Positions 35,480 through 44,976 are shown, counted from the stretch's first letter. The stretch is 64,000 nucleotides of DNA from Streptomyces sp. LUP47B (GCF_001746295.1 NZ_MJAH01000009.1:24531-88530); one strand, 5' to 3'. Notes: generated from the sequence alone by a model not told the origin. Numbers and translations: made by a program.

Positions 35480-36160
35480 TTTCCGGCCCCGACACCCGGT
35501 CCAGCCCGTAGCGGCGCGGCTCCGCGAGCATGACGTCGACGCCGACGGTGATGATGCCGGGGATCTTCGCCAACTCGTCGTGGATGAACCGGGCCAGGGC
35601 AGAGAGGTCGGTGACCAGAGCGGTGGCGAGTACGGACATGTCGCCGGCCAGTCTCACCGGGGGCGACGCGTAGCCGGAAACCGAGCCATTCCGACACAAT
35701 CTCCAGGCGTGGCCTGACCCACTGCTCGTCCAGGACCCGGCGGTCCACCGCGCATCTGCCGCGCGGCCGATGCTCGCGGCGGAGGCCCGGCCGTCCCGCA
35801 GCAGCAGCCCGACCACGGTTCGTTCGGACTTGCTCAGGGGCTTGGTGGGGGTTACGCGACCGCCGTGGCCTCCGGCTGCGCGTCGGTGAACTTCAGCAGC
35901 TCGGCGCGTTCGGTGCCGGACAGGAACCGCGGGTCCCAGGTGATGCCCCGGCGCAGGGCGCTGAGCGCCGGCAGGGCGTTGACGCGGCGGACCCCGGCCA
36001 CGGAGAACATCCGGTCGATCGCCTCGCTGCCGGCCGCCTCGGAGGGGGCCTGCACGACGGCGTACAGCGGATAGTTGCCGGAGATCTGCGCCAGGAGCTG
36101 GAGGTGGGGCAGGTCACGCAGCCGGTCGCGGTGCACACCCGACGGCCTCACCGGAACATG
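35480..36160 (-). pseudogene. Decayed Lrp/AsnC-family regulator
   Basis: Pieces of an Lrp/AsnC protein appear in different reverse frames. One carries an AsnC ligand-domain stretch (DRLRDLPHLQLLAQISGNY, 36160-35852) that ends in a stop. A second frame has KPLSKSERTVVGLLLRDGR (second helix-turn-helix). A third has LDEQWVRPRLEIVSEWLGF, then the second frame resumes with GDMSVLATAL to PGIITVGVDVMLAEPRRYG. The expected N-terminal HTH is missing. At least two frameshifts and deletions explain this, so it is inactive. Confidence 0.75.
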
Positions 36161-36164
36161 AAAA

Positions 36165-36186
36165 GGACGGGGTCCGAAAAACCCCG
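36165..36186 (-). terminator. Hairpin terminator of the conserved hypothetical gene
   Basis: Read on the reverse strand, a 6-bp CGGGGT/ACCCCG stem with a T-rich loop and a downstream TTTT lies 24 bases after the stop of the gene at 36210. It also separates that gene from the pseudogene. Confidence 0.55.
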
Positions 36187-36209
36187 CCCGCACACCATGA
36201 AAACCGAGG

Positions 36210-36641
36210 TCACGGCCACACAAGGCAGTACGGCTGATGCCCCGCCTCGTGCAGCCGGTGGCTGAAGTCCTGCCACTCGTGCAGCAGTTGGTACACGTTG
36301 AACGCGTCCCTCGGGCCGCCCCGGTCCGGGACCGTCGACCAGATGAACGCCGCCGCGCCGACCGCTTCCTCGCCTATGCCGCGCAGTGGGTCCACGACCG
36401 TCATGGGGAGTTTGACCACCGCGTAGTCGGGGTGCAGGACGACCAGTTCGAGCGGGGGGACCTTGTGCAGGGGGACGCCTTCGATGCCGGTGAGGACCAT
36501 CGCCGCCATGGTCTCCGGCTTGATCTTGGTGAACATGCCGTTCATGCCGAGCTCGTCGCCGCCGAGTTCCTCGGGGCGCATCGAGATCGGGACGCGGGCC
36601 GCGGTCGCGCCGTCGGGCGCGCCGAAGTACTTGTACGTCAC
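36210..36641 (-). CDS. Conserved hypothetical protein
   Basis: A 143-residue soluble protein starting at GTG 36641 (V-T-Y-K-Y-F-G). It is rich in structured segments such as ELGGDELGMNGMFTKI and LHPDYAVVKLPMTVVDPL, with well-conserved codon use. No domain was recognised. The frame stays open upstream, but codon bias there drops, which supports this start. No functional hint comes from its neighbours; hemL lies divergent beyond 37171. Confidence 0.7.
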   Translation of the reverse strand: MTYKYFGAPDGATAARVPISMRPEELGGDELGMNGMFTKIKPETMAAMVLTGIEGVPLHKVPPLELVVLHPDYAVVKLPMTVVDPLRGIGEEAVGAAAFIWSTVPDRGGPRDAFNVYQLLHEWQDFSHRLHEAGHQPYCLVWP

Positions 36642-36673
36642 CCCCACCCGACCACCATTCCTGCTTCCCGCCC

Positions 36674-36874
36674 TCAACGGATCGATCCGACGTTCGATAC
36701 GTCGCTCGTCGCGTTCCGACTCATCCGGGGTGCCCGCGGCGCCCGAGGCGCCCCGCCCCTGACGTGTCTCGGCCGCTTCCTCCGCCTCGCGTCGGTGCCT
36801 TCCCCGCCGGGCACGTCGAGGACCCAGGTCATCAGTCCCCTCGCCCAGTCCGCCACCGCGATGCATATCTCCAC
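36674..36874 (-). CDS. Possible small ORF upstream of the hypothetical gene
   Basis: A 66-codon frame from GTG 36874 (M-E-I-C-I-A-V-A-D-W) to TGA 36674 shows high G/C at third positions over its first 35 codons. It then becomes Arg/Pro-rich and less convincing. No family was recognised. It may be a short hypothetical gene or the remnant of one. Confidence 0.3.
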   Translation of the reverse strand: MEICIAVADWARGLMTWVLDVPGGEGTDARRRKRPRHVRGGAPRAPRAPRMSRNATSDVSNVGSIR

Positions 36875-37170
36875 CCGACTGCTTTTCTAGGACGCGCGAC
36901 CCCCGCCGCGCAACCCGATCATCGTGTCAGTGACCTCCCCCACGGCCGCCCGCCGAAACGTGCGCTGAAACACCTGTCCGCAGGATCTTCGCAGCCCCTG
37001 AACAAACGGCTGCCTGCCATCGTCCCCGTGAGCTGTGTGTATCTGCGTCCAGTTTCGCAGATCGTCGGGGGCCGGGGGCTTTCGAGACCTGGCCTACCCT
37101 GAGGTAGTCACCGGCAATGGAGTCCGAGAAAAGCCGAACACACCGGAGAAGGTCGGAGTAGTCGCAGGAT
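36875..37170. other. Upstream region of hemL, no gene seen
   Basis: About 300 bases between the small reverse frame and hemL. Frames here show no codon bias. The hemL ribosome site (AGGA near 37166) is at its right end. No clear promoter or riboswitch was identified. Confidence 0.5.
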
Positions 37171-38490
37171 ATGAGTGAATTGCCCTATTCGTACGATGCG
37201 CCTGTCTCGCAGGCCCTGTTCGACCGTGCGTCCGCCGTCACACCCGGCGGCGTGAACTCCCCGGTCCGCGCCTTCCGTGCCGTGGGCGGCACCCCCCGCT
37301 TCATGGCCTCCGGCACCGGGCCCTACCTGACCGACGCCGACGGCCGCGAGTACGTCGACCTCGTCTGCTCCTGGGGCCCCATGATCCTCGGGCACTCCCA
37401 CCCCGAGGTGATCGCCGCCGTCCAGGAGGCGGTGTCGAAGGGCACCTCCTTCGGCACCCCCGGTGAGGGCGAGGTCGCGCTCGCCGAGGAGATGGTCGCC
37501 CGCGTCGAACCGCTGGAGCAGGTGCGGCTCGTCTCCAGCGGGACCGAGGCCACCATGTCCGCGATCCGGCTGGCCCGCGGCTTCACCCGGCGCACCAAGG
37601 TCATCAAGTTCGCCGGGTGTTACCACGGTCACGTCGACTCGCTGCTGGCCGCGGCCGGCAGCGGTGTGGCCACCTTCGCGCTTCCCGACACCCCGGGCGT
37701 CACCGGTGCCCAGGCCGGCGACACGATCGTTCTGCCGTACAACGACCTCGAAGCCGTCCACGAGGCCTTCCACCGGCACCCCGGCGAGATCGCCTGTGTG
37801 ATCACCGAGGCCTCGCCCGGCAACATGGGCGTCGTGCCGCCGCTGCCCGGCTTCAACCAGGGGCTGAAGGACGCCTGCGCGCAGAACGGCGCCCTCTACG
37901 TCTCCGACGAGGTCATGACCGGGTTCCGGACCAGCCGCAGTGGCTGGTACGGCATCGACGGGGTCAAGCCCGATCTCATGACCTTCGGCAAGGTGATGGG
38001 CGGCGGCTTCCCCGCCGCTGCCTTCGGCGGCCGGAAGGACGTCATGGCCCACCTCGCCCCCGCCGGGCCCGTCTACCAGGCCGGCACCCTCTCCGGGAAC
38101 CCCGTCGCCACCGCCGCCGGCCTCGCCCAGCTGCGGCTGCTCGACGACGCCGCCTACGTCAGGATCGACGCCGTCTCCGAGCAGATCCGCTCGCTGGTCT
38201 CCGAGGCGCTCGGCAAGGAAGGCGTCGCGCACACCGTGCAGAACGCCTCCAACATGTTCTCGGTGTTCTTCACCGACCGGCCGGTGCGCAGCTATGAGGA
38301 CGCCAAGACGCAGGAGTCCTTCCGGTTCACCGCCTTCTTCCACTCCCTTCTGGAGAACGGCGTCTACCTGCCGCCGTCCTCCTTCGAGTCGTGGTTCGTG
38401 TCCACGGCCCATGACGAGCAGGCGGTTCAGCGGATCGCCGACGCCCTTCCGGCGGCGGCGCGAGCGGCGGCGGAGGCCACGGCAGCATGA
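37171..38490 (+). CDS. hemL: Glutamate-1-semialdehyde 2,1-aminomutase
   Basis: The 439-residue PLP enzyme converts glutamate-1-semialdehyde to 5-aminolevulinate in the C5 tetrapyrrole route. PLP-binding Lys274 sits in MTFGKVMGGGFP. Other features are SSGTEATMSAIRLARG, AGCYHGHVDSLL and SDEVMTGFR with the PLP-ring Asp. Full length. It overlaps a histidine phosphatase (ATGA) and precedes the cytochrome c maturation genes, which also need heme, so a shared respiratory theme is plausible. Confidence 0.96.
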   Translation: MSELPYSYDAPVSQALFDRASAVTPGGVNSPVRAFRAVGGTPRFMASGTGPYLTDADGREYVDLVCSWGPMILGHSHPEVIAAVQEAVSKGTSFGTPGEGEVALAEEMVARVEPLEQVRLVSSGTEATMSAIRLARGFTRRTKVIKFAGCYHGHVDSLLAAAGSGVATFALPDTPGVTGAQAGDTIVLPYNDLEAVHEAFHRHPGEIACVITEASPGNMGVVPPLPGFNQGLKDACAQNGALYVSDEVMTGFRTSRSGWYGIDGVKPDLMTFGKVMGGGFPAAAFGGRKDVMAHLAPAGPVYQAGTLSGNPVATAAGLAQLRLLDDAAYVRIDAVSEQIRSLVSEALGKEGVAHTVQNASNMFSVFFTDRPVRSYEDAKTQESFRFTAFFHSLLENGVYLPPSSFESWFVSTAHDEQAVQRIADALPAAARAAAEATAA

Positions 38491-39176
38491 GCACCTCGAA
38501 CAACAGCGACATCACCGTCGTCCACCTCATGCGACACGGTGAGGTCGCCAACCCCGACGGGGTCCTGTACGGCCGTCTCGGCGGGTACCACCTGTCCGAG
38601 CTCGGGCGGCAGATGGCCGACCGGGTCGCCGAACACCTCGCCGCCCGGGACGTCACCTACGTCTGTGCCTCCCCGCTGGAGCGGGCGCGGGAGACCGCCA
38701 CGCCGATCGCCAAGGCGCACGGCCTCGACATCGCGACCGACGAGCGGCTCATCGAGGCCGAGAACGTCTTCCAGGGCAAGACCTTCGGCGTGGGCGACGG
38801 GGCGCTGAAGAACCCGGAGAACTGGAAGCACCTCGTCAACCCGTTCAAGCCGTCCTGGGGCGAGCCGTACGTCGACCAGGTCGTCCGGATGAAGGGCGCG
38901 CTTGACGCTGCGCGGGACCGGGCGCGGGGGCATGAGGCCGTGCTCGTCAGTCATCAGCTGCCGATCTGGATCGTGCGGTCGTACGTCGAGAAGCGGCGAC
39001 TGTGGCACGACCCGCGCAAGCGGCAGTGCACGCTCGCCTCGCTCACGTCCTTCACGTACCAGGGCGACAGGATCGTCTCCGTCGGCTACAGCGAGCCCGC
39101 GATCGATCTTGTGCCGGTTCATCTCCGGGCGGGCGCCAAGCCGGTGAAGGGTGGCTCCAAGGCGTTCGGGGCGTAG
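38487..39176 (+). CDS. Histidine phosphatase family protein
   Basis: The 229-residue protein has the RHG motif MRHGEVANP (His17 region) and the later SHQLPIW catalytic His, the hallmarks of the phosphoglycerate-mutase-like superfamily. It may act on a phosphorylated metabolite; the substrate is unknown. Start overlaps the hemL stop by ATGA, a coupling that places it in the heme-linked operon. Confidence 0.9.
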   Translation: MSTSNNSDITVVHLMRHGEVANPDGVLYGRLGGYHLSELGRQMADRVAEHLAARDVTYVCASPLERARETATPIAKAHGLDIATDERLIEAENVFQGKTFGVGDGALKNPENWKHLVNPFKPSWGEPYVDQVVRMKGALDAARDRARGHEAVLVSHQLPIWIVRSYVEKRRLWHDPRKRQCTLASLTSFTYQGDRIVSVGYSEPAIDLVPVHLRAGAKPVKGGSKAFGA

Positions 39177-39228
39177 CGCTCCGCGGGAAGCCGAGCAAGA
39201 AGGCCGTGGGGAGCTGCGGGTTCGTCGT

Positions 39229-39257
39229 GGCTGGTCGCGCAGTTCCCCGCGCCCCTG
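39229..39257 (-). repeat. Dispersed GC-rich element, copy 3
   Basis: Reverse-oriented copy ending CCCCGCGCCCCTG in a 197-bp gap between the histidine phosphatase and the lipoprotein gene. It is followed by GAAGGGCGC, as is copy 4 at 46521, so those two share an extended sequence. Confidence 0.8.
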
Positions 39258-39373
39258 AAGGGCGCGGCAGCGCAGCCCCTCTGTTACCGAATCCGCAAAT
39301 AGTGCCGGAACCTTCCCCCTCCTCGTCTCCTCTGACTGGGTGACCACCAGGGAACGTGACGAATCGGGGAAGC

Positions 39374-40642
39374 ATGCAGTCTCTCACCCGAAGGGGAGCA
39401 ATAGGCCTCGGCGCGGGCGCCGCGGCCGCCGTGGGGCTCTCGGGGTGCGGAACCCTCACCGGCTCGGACGGGGTGACCCACACCCCGGGCGCCAAGCCCA
39501 CGCACGCGCCGACGCCGACGCCGACGGCCCGGCCCATCGGTGACGGCTCCACCTCCTTCACAGGCAAGCAGCCCCGCCAGCCCGGAAAGCCGGTGCCGCT
39601 GGAGCCCGGTCAGACCCCGCCGCAGTTCGTGATCTTCTCCTGGGACGGCGCCGGCGAGGTCGGCAACGGCCTCTTCCCGCGCTTCCTCGACCTCGCCAGG
39701 AAGCACGACGCGCACATGACCTTCTTCCTCTCCGGGCTGTATCTGCTGCCCGAGTCGAAGAAGCGGCTCTACGACCCCCCGAACAACCCCCGAGGCACCT
39801 CGGACATCGGCTACCTCACTGACGAGCACGTCAAGGCGACCCTCACCAACGTCCGCCGGGCCTGGCTCGAAGGGCACGAGATAGGCACGCACTTCAACGG
39901 TCACTTCTGCTCCGGCTACGGCACCGTGGGCAACTGGGCACCGGCGCAGTGGCGCTCGGAGATCGCGCAGGCGAAAGCTTTCGTCAAGGAGTGGCGCACC
40001 AACACCGGCTGGACCGACCTGCCCGCCCTGCCCTTCGACTACGAGAAGGAACTCGTCGGCGGCCGCACCCCCTGTCTGCTCGGCCAGGACAACCTGCTGC
40101 CCACCGCCCGCGAGCTCGGCTGGCGCTACGACGCCTCCTCACCCGGCGGAACCCAGGTCTGGCCCGAGAAGAAGAACGGCATCTGGGACCTGCCCCTGCA
40201 GGCGATACCTTTCCCCGGCCACAGCTTCGAGGTCCTGTCCATGGACTACAACATGCTCGCCAACCAGTCGATCAACTCGACCAACGCGCCCGCCTACAAC
40301 TACCCGGCCTGGCGCGAGCAGTCCGCCGGCGCCTACATCTCCGGTTTCAAGCGGGCCTACGAGACCAACCGCGCCCCCTTCTTCGTCGGCAACCACTTCG
40401 AGCACTGGAACGGCGGCATCTACATGGACGCCGTCGAGCGGGCCCTCACCCACATCGCGCGGGAGAAGGAGAAGGGCGCGGACATTCGCCTGGTCTCCTT
40501 CCGGCAGTTCGTCGACTGGATGGACGTCCAGAAGCCGGAGATCCTCGCCAAGCTCCGTACGCTCGACGTCGGCCAGGAGCCCGTGGGCGGCTGGCACGGA
40601 TTCCTCAAGGACCCCTCGGCGACCTCGTCGAACGCCGCCTGA
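39374..40642 (+). CDS. Polysaccharide-deacetylase-like lipoprotein
   Basis: The 422-residue lipoprotein has a twin-arginine-like n-region (SLTRRG) and lipobox GLSGC (Cys25), then a Pro/Thr linker. The body has the NodB-like beta/alpha elements FVIFSWDGAGE and EIGTHFNGHFC, and a HFEHW segment. The metal-binding motif is not canonical, so enzymatic activity is uncertain. ATG 39374 is favoured over an upstream GTG. It lies upstream of resA and may belong to the same transcription unit, anchored outside the membrane. Confidence 0.8.
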   Translation: MQSLTRRGAIGLGAGAAAAVGLSGCGTLTGSDGVTHTPGAKPTHAPTPTPTARPIGDGSTSFTGKQPRQPGKPVPLEPGQTPPQFVIFSWDGAGEVGNGLFPRFLDLARKHDAHMTFFLSGLYLLPESKKRLYDPPNNPRGTSDIGYLTDEHVKATLTNVRRAWLEGHEIGTHFNGHFCSGYGTVGNWAPAQWRSEIAQAKAFVKEWRTNTGWTDLPALPFDYEKELVGGRTPCLLGQDNLLPTARELGWRYDASSPGGTQVWPEKKNGIWDLPLQAIPFPGHSFEVLSMDYNMLANQSINSTNAPAYNYPAWREQSAGAYISGFKRAYETNRAPFFVGNHFEHWNGGIYMDAVERALTHIAREKEKGADIRLVSFRQFVDWMDVQKPEILAKLRTLDVGQEPVGGWHGFLKDPSATSSNAA

Positions 40643-40708
40643 AATGCGGGTTTCCGCCCGCAAGGGGGGTGCGCAAGATCCCCAGAACGGGCATGCGAAA
40701 CTTTTCAC

Positions 40709-41317
40709 ATGAGTGCCGCCAGCCGTAGCCGCTCCCGAGTCCGTACCACCCTGCTCAGCGCGGGTGCCGCAGCCGCAGCGCTGACCCTGTCCGCCTGCAG
40801 TTCGGGCGGCACCTCGGGCGGAGGCGGCGACACCAACTTCATCATGGGCGCGGACGGCATCTCCACCGCCGAGCAGGGCGACCGGGGCACCGCCCCCGAC
40901 CTGTCCGGCAAGACCGTCGACGGGGGACAGCTCGACGTCGCCGACTACAAGGGCAAGGTCGTCGTCCTCAACATGTGGGGTTCCTGGTGCGCCCCCTGCC
41001 GGGCCGAGGCACCCAACCTCGAGGCCGTCTACAAGGACCTCAAGGCGAAGGACGTGCAGTTCGTCGGGGTCAACACCCGCGACACCAGCGTCCAGAACGC
41101 CCGCGCTTTCGAGAAGGACATGGGCATCACCTTCCCCAGCCTGTACGACCCGACGGGCAAGCTGATGCTCCGCTTCTCCAAGGGCACCCTCAACCCGCAG
41201 GCGGTGCCCTCCACGCTCGTCATCGACCGGGACGGGAAGATCGCCGCCCGCTCCCTGGCCGCGCTCAGCGAGAGCAAGCTGCGCAAGATGATCAACCCGG
41301 TCCTCGCGGAGAAGTGA
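40709..41317 (+). CDS. resA: ResA/TlpA-like thiol-disulfide oxidoreductase lipoprotein
   Basis: A 202-residue lipoprotein (lipobox LSAC, Cys30) with a thioredoxin fold and active site WCAPC (residues 93-97). It keeps apocytochrome c haem-binding cysteines reduced on the outer face of the membrane. First gene of the System II set, 1 base after which ccdA starts. The cis-Pro loop (AVPSTLVID) is present. Called resA by context. Confidence 0.93.
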   Translation: MSAASRSRSRVRTTLLSAGAAAAALTLSACSSGGTSGGGGDTNFIMGADGISTAEQGDRGTAPDLSGKTVDGGQLDVADYKGKVVVLNMWGSWCAPCRAEAPNLEAVYKDLKAKDVQFVGVNTRDTSVQNARAFEKDMGITFPSLYDPTGKLMLRFSKGTLNPQAVPSTLVIDRDGKIAARSLAALSESKLRKMINPVLAEK

Positions 41318-41318
41318 C

Positions 41319-42092
41319 GTGAGCGCAGTCGTCACGCTCGCCGCCGAGACCGGCTACAACGGCACCGTCCTCAACGGCGCGTTGCTCGTCGCCCTGCCCA
41401 TCGCGGTCCTCGGCGGCCTGGTCTCCTTCTTCTCGCCCTGCGTCCTGCCCCTGGTCCCGGGCTATCTGTCGTACGTCACCGGCGTCACCGGCACCGATCT
41501 GGCCGAGGCACGGCGCGGCCGGATGGTCGCGGGCGCCTCACTGTTCGTGCTCGGCTTCACCGCGGTGTTCGTCTCCAGCGGGGCGCTGTTCGGCTACTTC
41601 GGCCAGACGCTCCAGGAGAACCAGAGCGTGCTGTCCAAGGTGCTGGGCGTGCTCATGATCCTCATGGGCGTCTTCTTCATGGGCCTGATGCCCTGGATGA
41701 CCCAGCGGGAGTTCCGCTTCCACAACAAGCCCACCATGGGCCTGGTCGGCGCCCCGCTGCTCGGCGCGCTGTTCGGCATCGGCTGGACCCCCTGCATCGG
41801 CCCCACCCTCGCCTCGGTGATCGCCCTGTCCTCCCAACAGGGCAGCGCGGGCCGCGGTGCCATACTGACCGTCGCCTACTGCCTCGGCCTCGGCATGCCC
41901 TTCGTGCTCGCCGCGGTCGCCTTCCGCAAGGCGCTCGGCGCCTTCGGCTGGGTCAAGCGCCACTACGTCTGGGTCATGCGCATCGGCGGCACCATGATGA
42001 TCGTGACCGGACTGCTGCTGCTGACCGGCGCGTGGGACCGTCTCGTGCAGGACGTCCAGTCCTGGTCCGCCGGCTTCACTGTGGGGATCTGA
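41319..42092 (+). CDS. ccdA: Cytochrome c biogenesis protein CcdA
   Basis: A 257-residue six-helix membrane protein of the DsbD/CcdA family, with the paired cysteines in FFSPCVLPLVPGYLS and GWTPCIGPT. It transfers electrons from cytoplasmic thioredoxin to ResA. GTG 41319 follows the resA stop by one base. Stays in the ccs operon. Confidence 0.94.
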   Translation: MSAVVTLAAETGYNGTVLNGALLVALPIAVLGGLVSFFSPCVLPLVPGYLSYVTGVTGTDLAEARRGRMVAGASLFVLGFTAVFVSSGALFGYFGQTLQENQSVLSKVLGVLMILMGVFFMGLMPWMTQREFRFHNKPTMGLVGAPLLGALFGIGWTPCIGPTLASVIALSSQQGSAGRGAILTVAYCLGLGMPFVLAAVAFRKALGAFGWVKRHYVWVMRIGGTMMIVTGLLLLTGAWDRLVQDVQSWSAGFTVGI

Positions 42093-42095
42093 TCC

Positions 42096-43865
42096 ATGAG
42101 CAAGACCACACCCGCCACCACCGACGCCCCCGTCGGCGACCAGGACCTCGGCGCCGCGGGCTCCCAGCTGTCCACCGCGCCCGCGGAGAGCCTGAGCATG
42201 CCCGCGCTGGGGGTCGTCGGCTGGGCCCGCTGGTTCTGGCGCCAGCTGACCTCCATGCGGGTCGCGCTGCTGCTGCTCCTGCTGGTGGCGCTCGGTGCCA
42301 TCCCCGGCTCGCTGATCCCGCAGAGCGGGACCGACGCCACGAAGGTCGCCGACTTCGTCAAGAACAACCCCACCCTCGGGGACGTCTACGACAAGCTCGG
42401 CCTCTTCCACGTCTACAGCTCGGTGTGGTTCTCCGCGATCTACATCCTGCTGTTCGTCTCCCTCGTCGGCTGCATCGTGCCCCGCACCTGGCAGTTCGTC
42501 GGCCAGCTGCGCAGCCGTCCGCCGGGCGCCCCCAAGCGACTGACCCGGCTGCCCGCCTACACCACCTGGCGCACCGAGGCAGAGCCCGAGCAGGTCCGCG
42601 AGGCAGCGCTCGCCCTGCTGACGAAGAAGCGCTTCCGCGCCCACCTCGCCGGTGACAACGTCGCCGGTGAGAAGGGCTATCTGCGCGAGGTCGGCAACCT
42701 CGCCTTCCACATCGCGCTCATCGTGCTGCTGACGTCGTTCGCCTGGGGCCAGCTGTTCAAGTCCGAGGGCAACAAACTGGTCGTCGAGGGCGACGGCTTC
42801 TCCAACACCCTCACGCAGTACGACGACTTCAAGTCCGGGAACCTCTTCGACACCGGCGATCTGGTGCCGCTCAGCTTCAGGCTGAACAAGTTCACCGGCA
42901 CCTACGAGACCTCCGGCCCCAACAAGGGCACCCCGCGCCTCTACCAGGCCGCCATCACCTACAGCGAGGGCGCCTACGGCAAGGGCCACAAGACCCTCGT
43001 CAAGGTCAACGAGCCGCTGGAGGTCGGCGACGCGAAGGTCTACCTCACCGCCCACGGCTACGCGCCCCTCATCACCGTGCGGGACGGCAAGGGCAACGTC
43101 GTCTTCCACGACGCCGTGGCGATGCTGCCGCTCGACTCCAACGTCACCTCCACCGGCGTGGTCAAGGTCCTCGACGGCTACAAGAACCCGAAGGGCGTCA
43201 GCGAGCAGCTGGGCATCTCGGCCTTCTTCCTGCCCACCTACACCAAGGGCAGCGAGACGGCCTCCACCTTCCCCGCGCTGAACAACCCGGTGCTCAACCT
43301 CGCGCCCTACCACGGCGACCTCGGCGTCGACTCGGGCATCCCGCAGAGCGTGTACCAGCTCGACAAGTCGCATGTGAAGGCGTTCAAGGACGCCAAGGGC
43401 GCGCAGCTCAGGGAGAACCTGAAGCCCGGCCAGACCATGCAGCTCCCGGGCGGCGCCGGTTCGGTCACCTACGAGGGCACCAAGCAGTGGGCGAACTTCC
43501 AGGTCGTCCAGCAGCCCGCCAGCGGCTGGGCTCTCGCCGGCGCCCTCACCGCGATCTTCGGCCTCGCCGCGTCCCTGTTCATCCAGCGCCGCCGGGTGTG
43601 GGTACGGGCGGTACGCGGCGCCGACGGGGTGACGGTCGTGGAGATGGCCGGCCTGGGCCGCAGCGAGTCGGCGAAGGTGCCGGAGGAACTGGGCGAACTC
43701 GCGGGGGTTCTCTACGACCAGGCGCCGGGGGCACCGGACCCCGACGCGGCCCCCAACACCCAGCACTCCGCCAAGTCCCCGCTCGCCGACCCCGCCCCGG
43801 AGCCGAGCACCGAGCCAACCACCCCCGACCCTCAAGTCGTACCTGCCGAAAGGCCTGAGAAATGA
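42096..43865 (+). CDS. resB: Cytochrome c biogenesis protein ResB
   Basis: The 589-residue protein has N-terminal helices, a large extracytoplasmic domain (about 220-470) and a C-terminal helix, as in ResB/Ccs1. It forms the System II haem lyase with CcsB. The charged Pro-rich C-terminus (about 535-589) is poorly conserved. It starts three bases after ccdA and overlaps ccsB by ATGA. Confidence 0.93.
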   Translation: MSKTTPATTDAPVGDQDLGAAGSQLSTAPAESLSMPALGVVGWARWFWRQLTSMRVALLLLLLVALGAIPGSLIPQSGTDATKVADFVKNNPTLGDVYDKLGLFHVYSSVWFSAIYILLFVSLVGCIVPRTWQFVGQLRSRPPGAPKRLTRLPAYTTWRTEAEPEQVREAALALLTKKRFRAHLAGDNVAGEKGYLREVGNLAFHIALIVLLTSFAWGQLFKSEGNKLVVEGDGFSNTLTQYDDFKSGNLFDTGDLVPLSFRLNKFTGTYETSGPNKGTPRLYQAAITYSEGAYGKGHKTLVKVNEPLEVGDAKVYLTAHGYAPLITVRDGKGNVVFHDAVAMLPLDSNVTSTGVVKVLDGYKNPKGVSEQLGISAFFLPTYTKGSETASTFPALNNPVLNLAPYHGDLGVDSGIPQSVYQLDKSHVKAFKDAKGAQLRENLKPGQTMQLPGGAGSVTYEGTKQWANFQVVQQPASGWALAGALTAIFGLAASLFIQRRRVWVRAVRGADGVTVVEMAGLGRSESAKVPEELGELAGVLYDQAPGAPDPDAAPNTQHSAKSPLADPAPEPSTEPTTPDPQVVPAERPEK

Positions 43866-44962
43866 CTCTCGCCGCCGCAACCGAGTTGGCCACCGCCACC
43901 AACGAGCACCTCGCCAACATCAGCAACACGCTGATCTACTCGTCGATGGCCGTCTACACGCTGGCCTTCTTCGCCTACATCGCCGAATGGCTCCTCGGCA
44001 GTCGCAGCAAGGTCGGCCGGACCGCCGCCGCGCTCACCGCCGACGCGAAGGCCAAGGCCAAGGCGCCAGCCGTCACCGTGAACAAGGGTGGCAGCACCGC
44101 CGTACTGGAGCGGCCGCAGGTCGTGGTGCGGTCCGCGGCCGGTTCGCGGGACGTGCCCGACGGGCCCGGTGCGCATGGCGGGGACGAGCAGGGCGACCTC
44201 TACGGGCGTATCGCCATCTCCCTCACGGTGCTCGCCTTTCTCGTCGAGCTCGCCGGGGTCGTCGCCCGCGCGGCCTCGGTGGAGCGGGCGCCCTGGGGCA
44301 ACATGTACGAGTTCAACATCACCTTCTCCACGGTGGCCGTCGCCGTGTACCTGGGGCTGCTGGCCCTGAAGAAGAACGTGCGCTGGCTCGGGCTGTTCCT
44401 GGTCACCACGGTCCTCCTCGATCTCGGCCTGGCCGTCACTGTCTTGTACACCGCCAGCGACCAGTTGGTTCCCGCCCTTCACTCGTACTGGCTGTACATC
44501 CACGTCTCCACCGCGATCTTCTGCGGCGCGGTCTTCTACGTCGGCGCGGTCGCCACGATCCTGTACCTCTTCAAGGACAGCTACGAGAACAAGATCGCGT
44601 CCGGCGGCACTCCCGGCAGGTTCGCGAACTCCGTCCTCGACCGGCTGCCCGCCTCCGCGAGCCTCGACAAGTTCGCCTACCGGGTCAACGCGGCCGTCTT
44701 CCCGCTGTGGACGTTCACGATCATCGCGGGCGCGATCTGGGCCGGCGACGCGTGGGGCCGCTACTGGGGCTGGGACCCCAAGGAGACCTGGTCGTTCATC
44801 ACCTGGGTCGCCTACGCCTGCTACCTGCACGCCCGCGCCACCGCCGGCTGGAAGGGCCGCAAGGCCGCCTACCTGGCGATGCTCGCCTTCGGCTGCTGGC
44901 TGTTCAACTACTACGGCGTCAACATCTTCGTCACCGGCAAGCACTCCTACGCCGGCGTCTGA
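43862..44962 (+). CDS. ccsB: Cytochrome c biogenesis protein CcsB
   Basis: The 366-residue multi-pass protein carries the haem-handling WWD-type motif GRYWGWDPKETWSFITW near the C-terminus and conserved histidines (LHS, IHV, KHS). With ResB it exports and attaches haem to apocytochromes. It has an unusual Ala/Lys insert at residues about 60-115 before the core. A strong hairpin terminator follows, closing the resA-ccdA-resB-ccsB operon. Confidence 0.94.
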   Translation: MTLAAATELATATNEHLANISNTLIYSSMAVYTLAFFAYIAEWLLGSRSKVGRTAAALTADAKAKAKAPAVTVNKGGSTAVLERPQVVVRSAAGSRDVPDGPGAHGGDEQGDLYGRIAISLTVLAFLVELAGVVARAASVERAPWGNMYEFNITFSTVAVAVYLGLLALKKNVRWLGLFLVTTVLLDLGLAVTVLYTASDQLVPALHSYWLYIHVSTAIFCGAVFYVGAVATILYLFKDSYENKIASGGTPGRFANSVLDRLPASASLDKFAYRVNAAVFPLWTFTIIAGAIWAGDAWGRYWGWDPKETWSFITWVAYACYLHARATAGWKGRKAAYLAMLAFGCWLFNYYGVNIFVTGKHSYAGV

Positions 44963-44976
44963 ACCCACGTACGGCC

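Noticed and set aside
36764..37102. Forward 112-codon frame upstream of hemL
   Set aside because: Pro/His/Arg-rich, poor third-position bias and overlaps a better reverse frame.
41538..43880. A 780-codon reverse frame opposite ccdA and resB
   Set aside because: Antisense shadow of well-supported genes; composition is Gly/Arg/Glu/Val-rich as expected from reversed codons.
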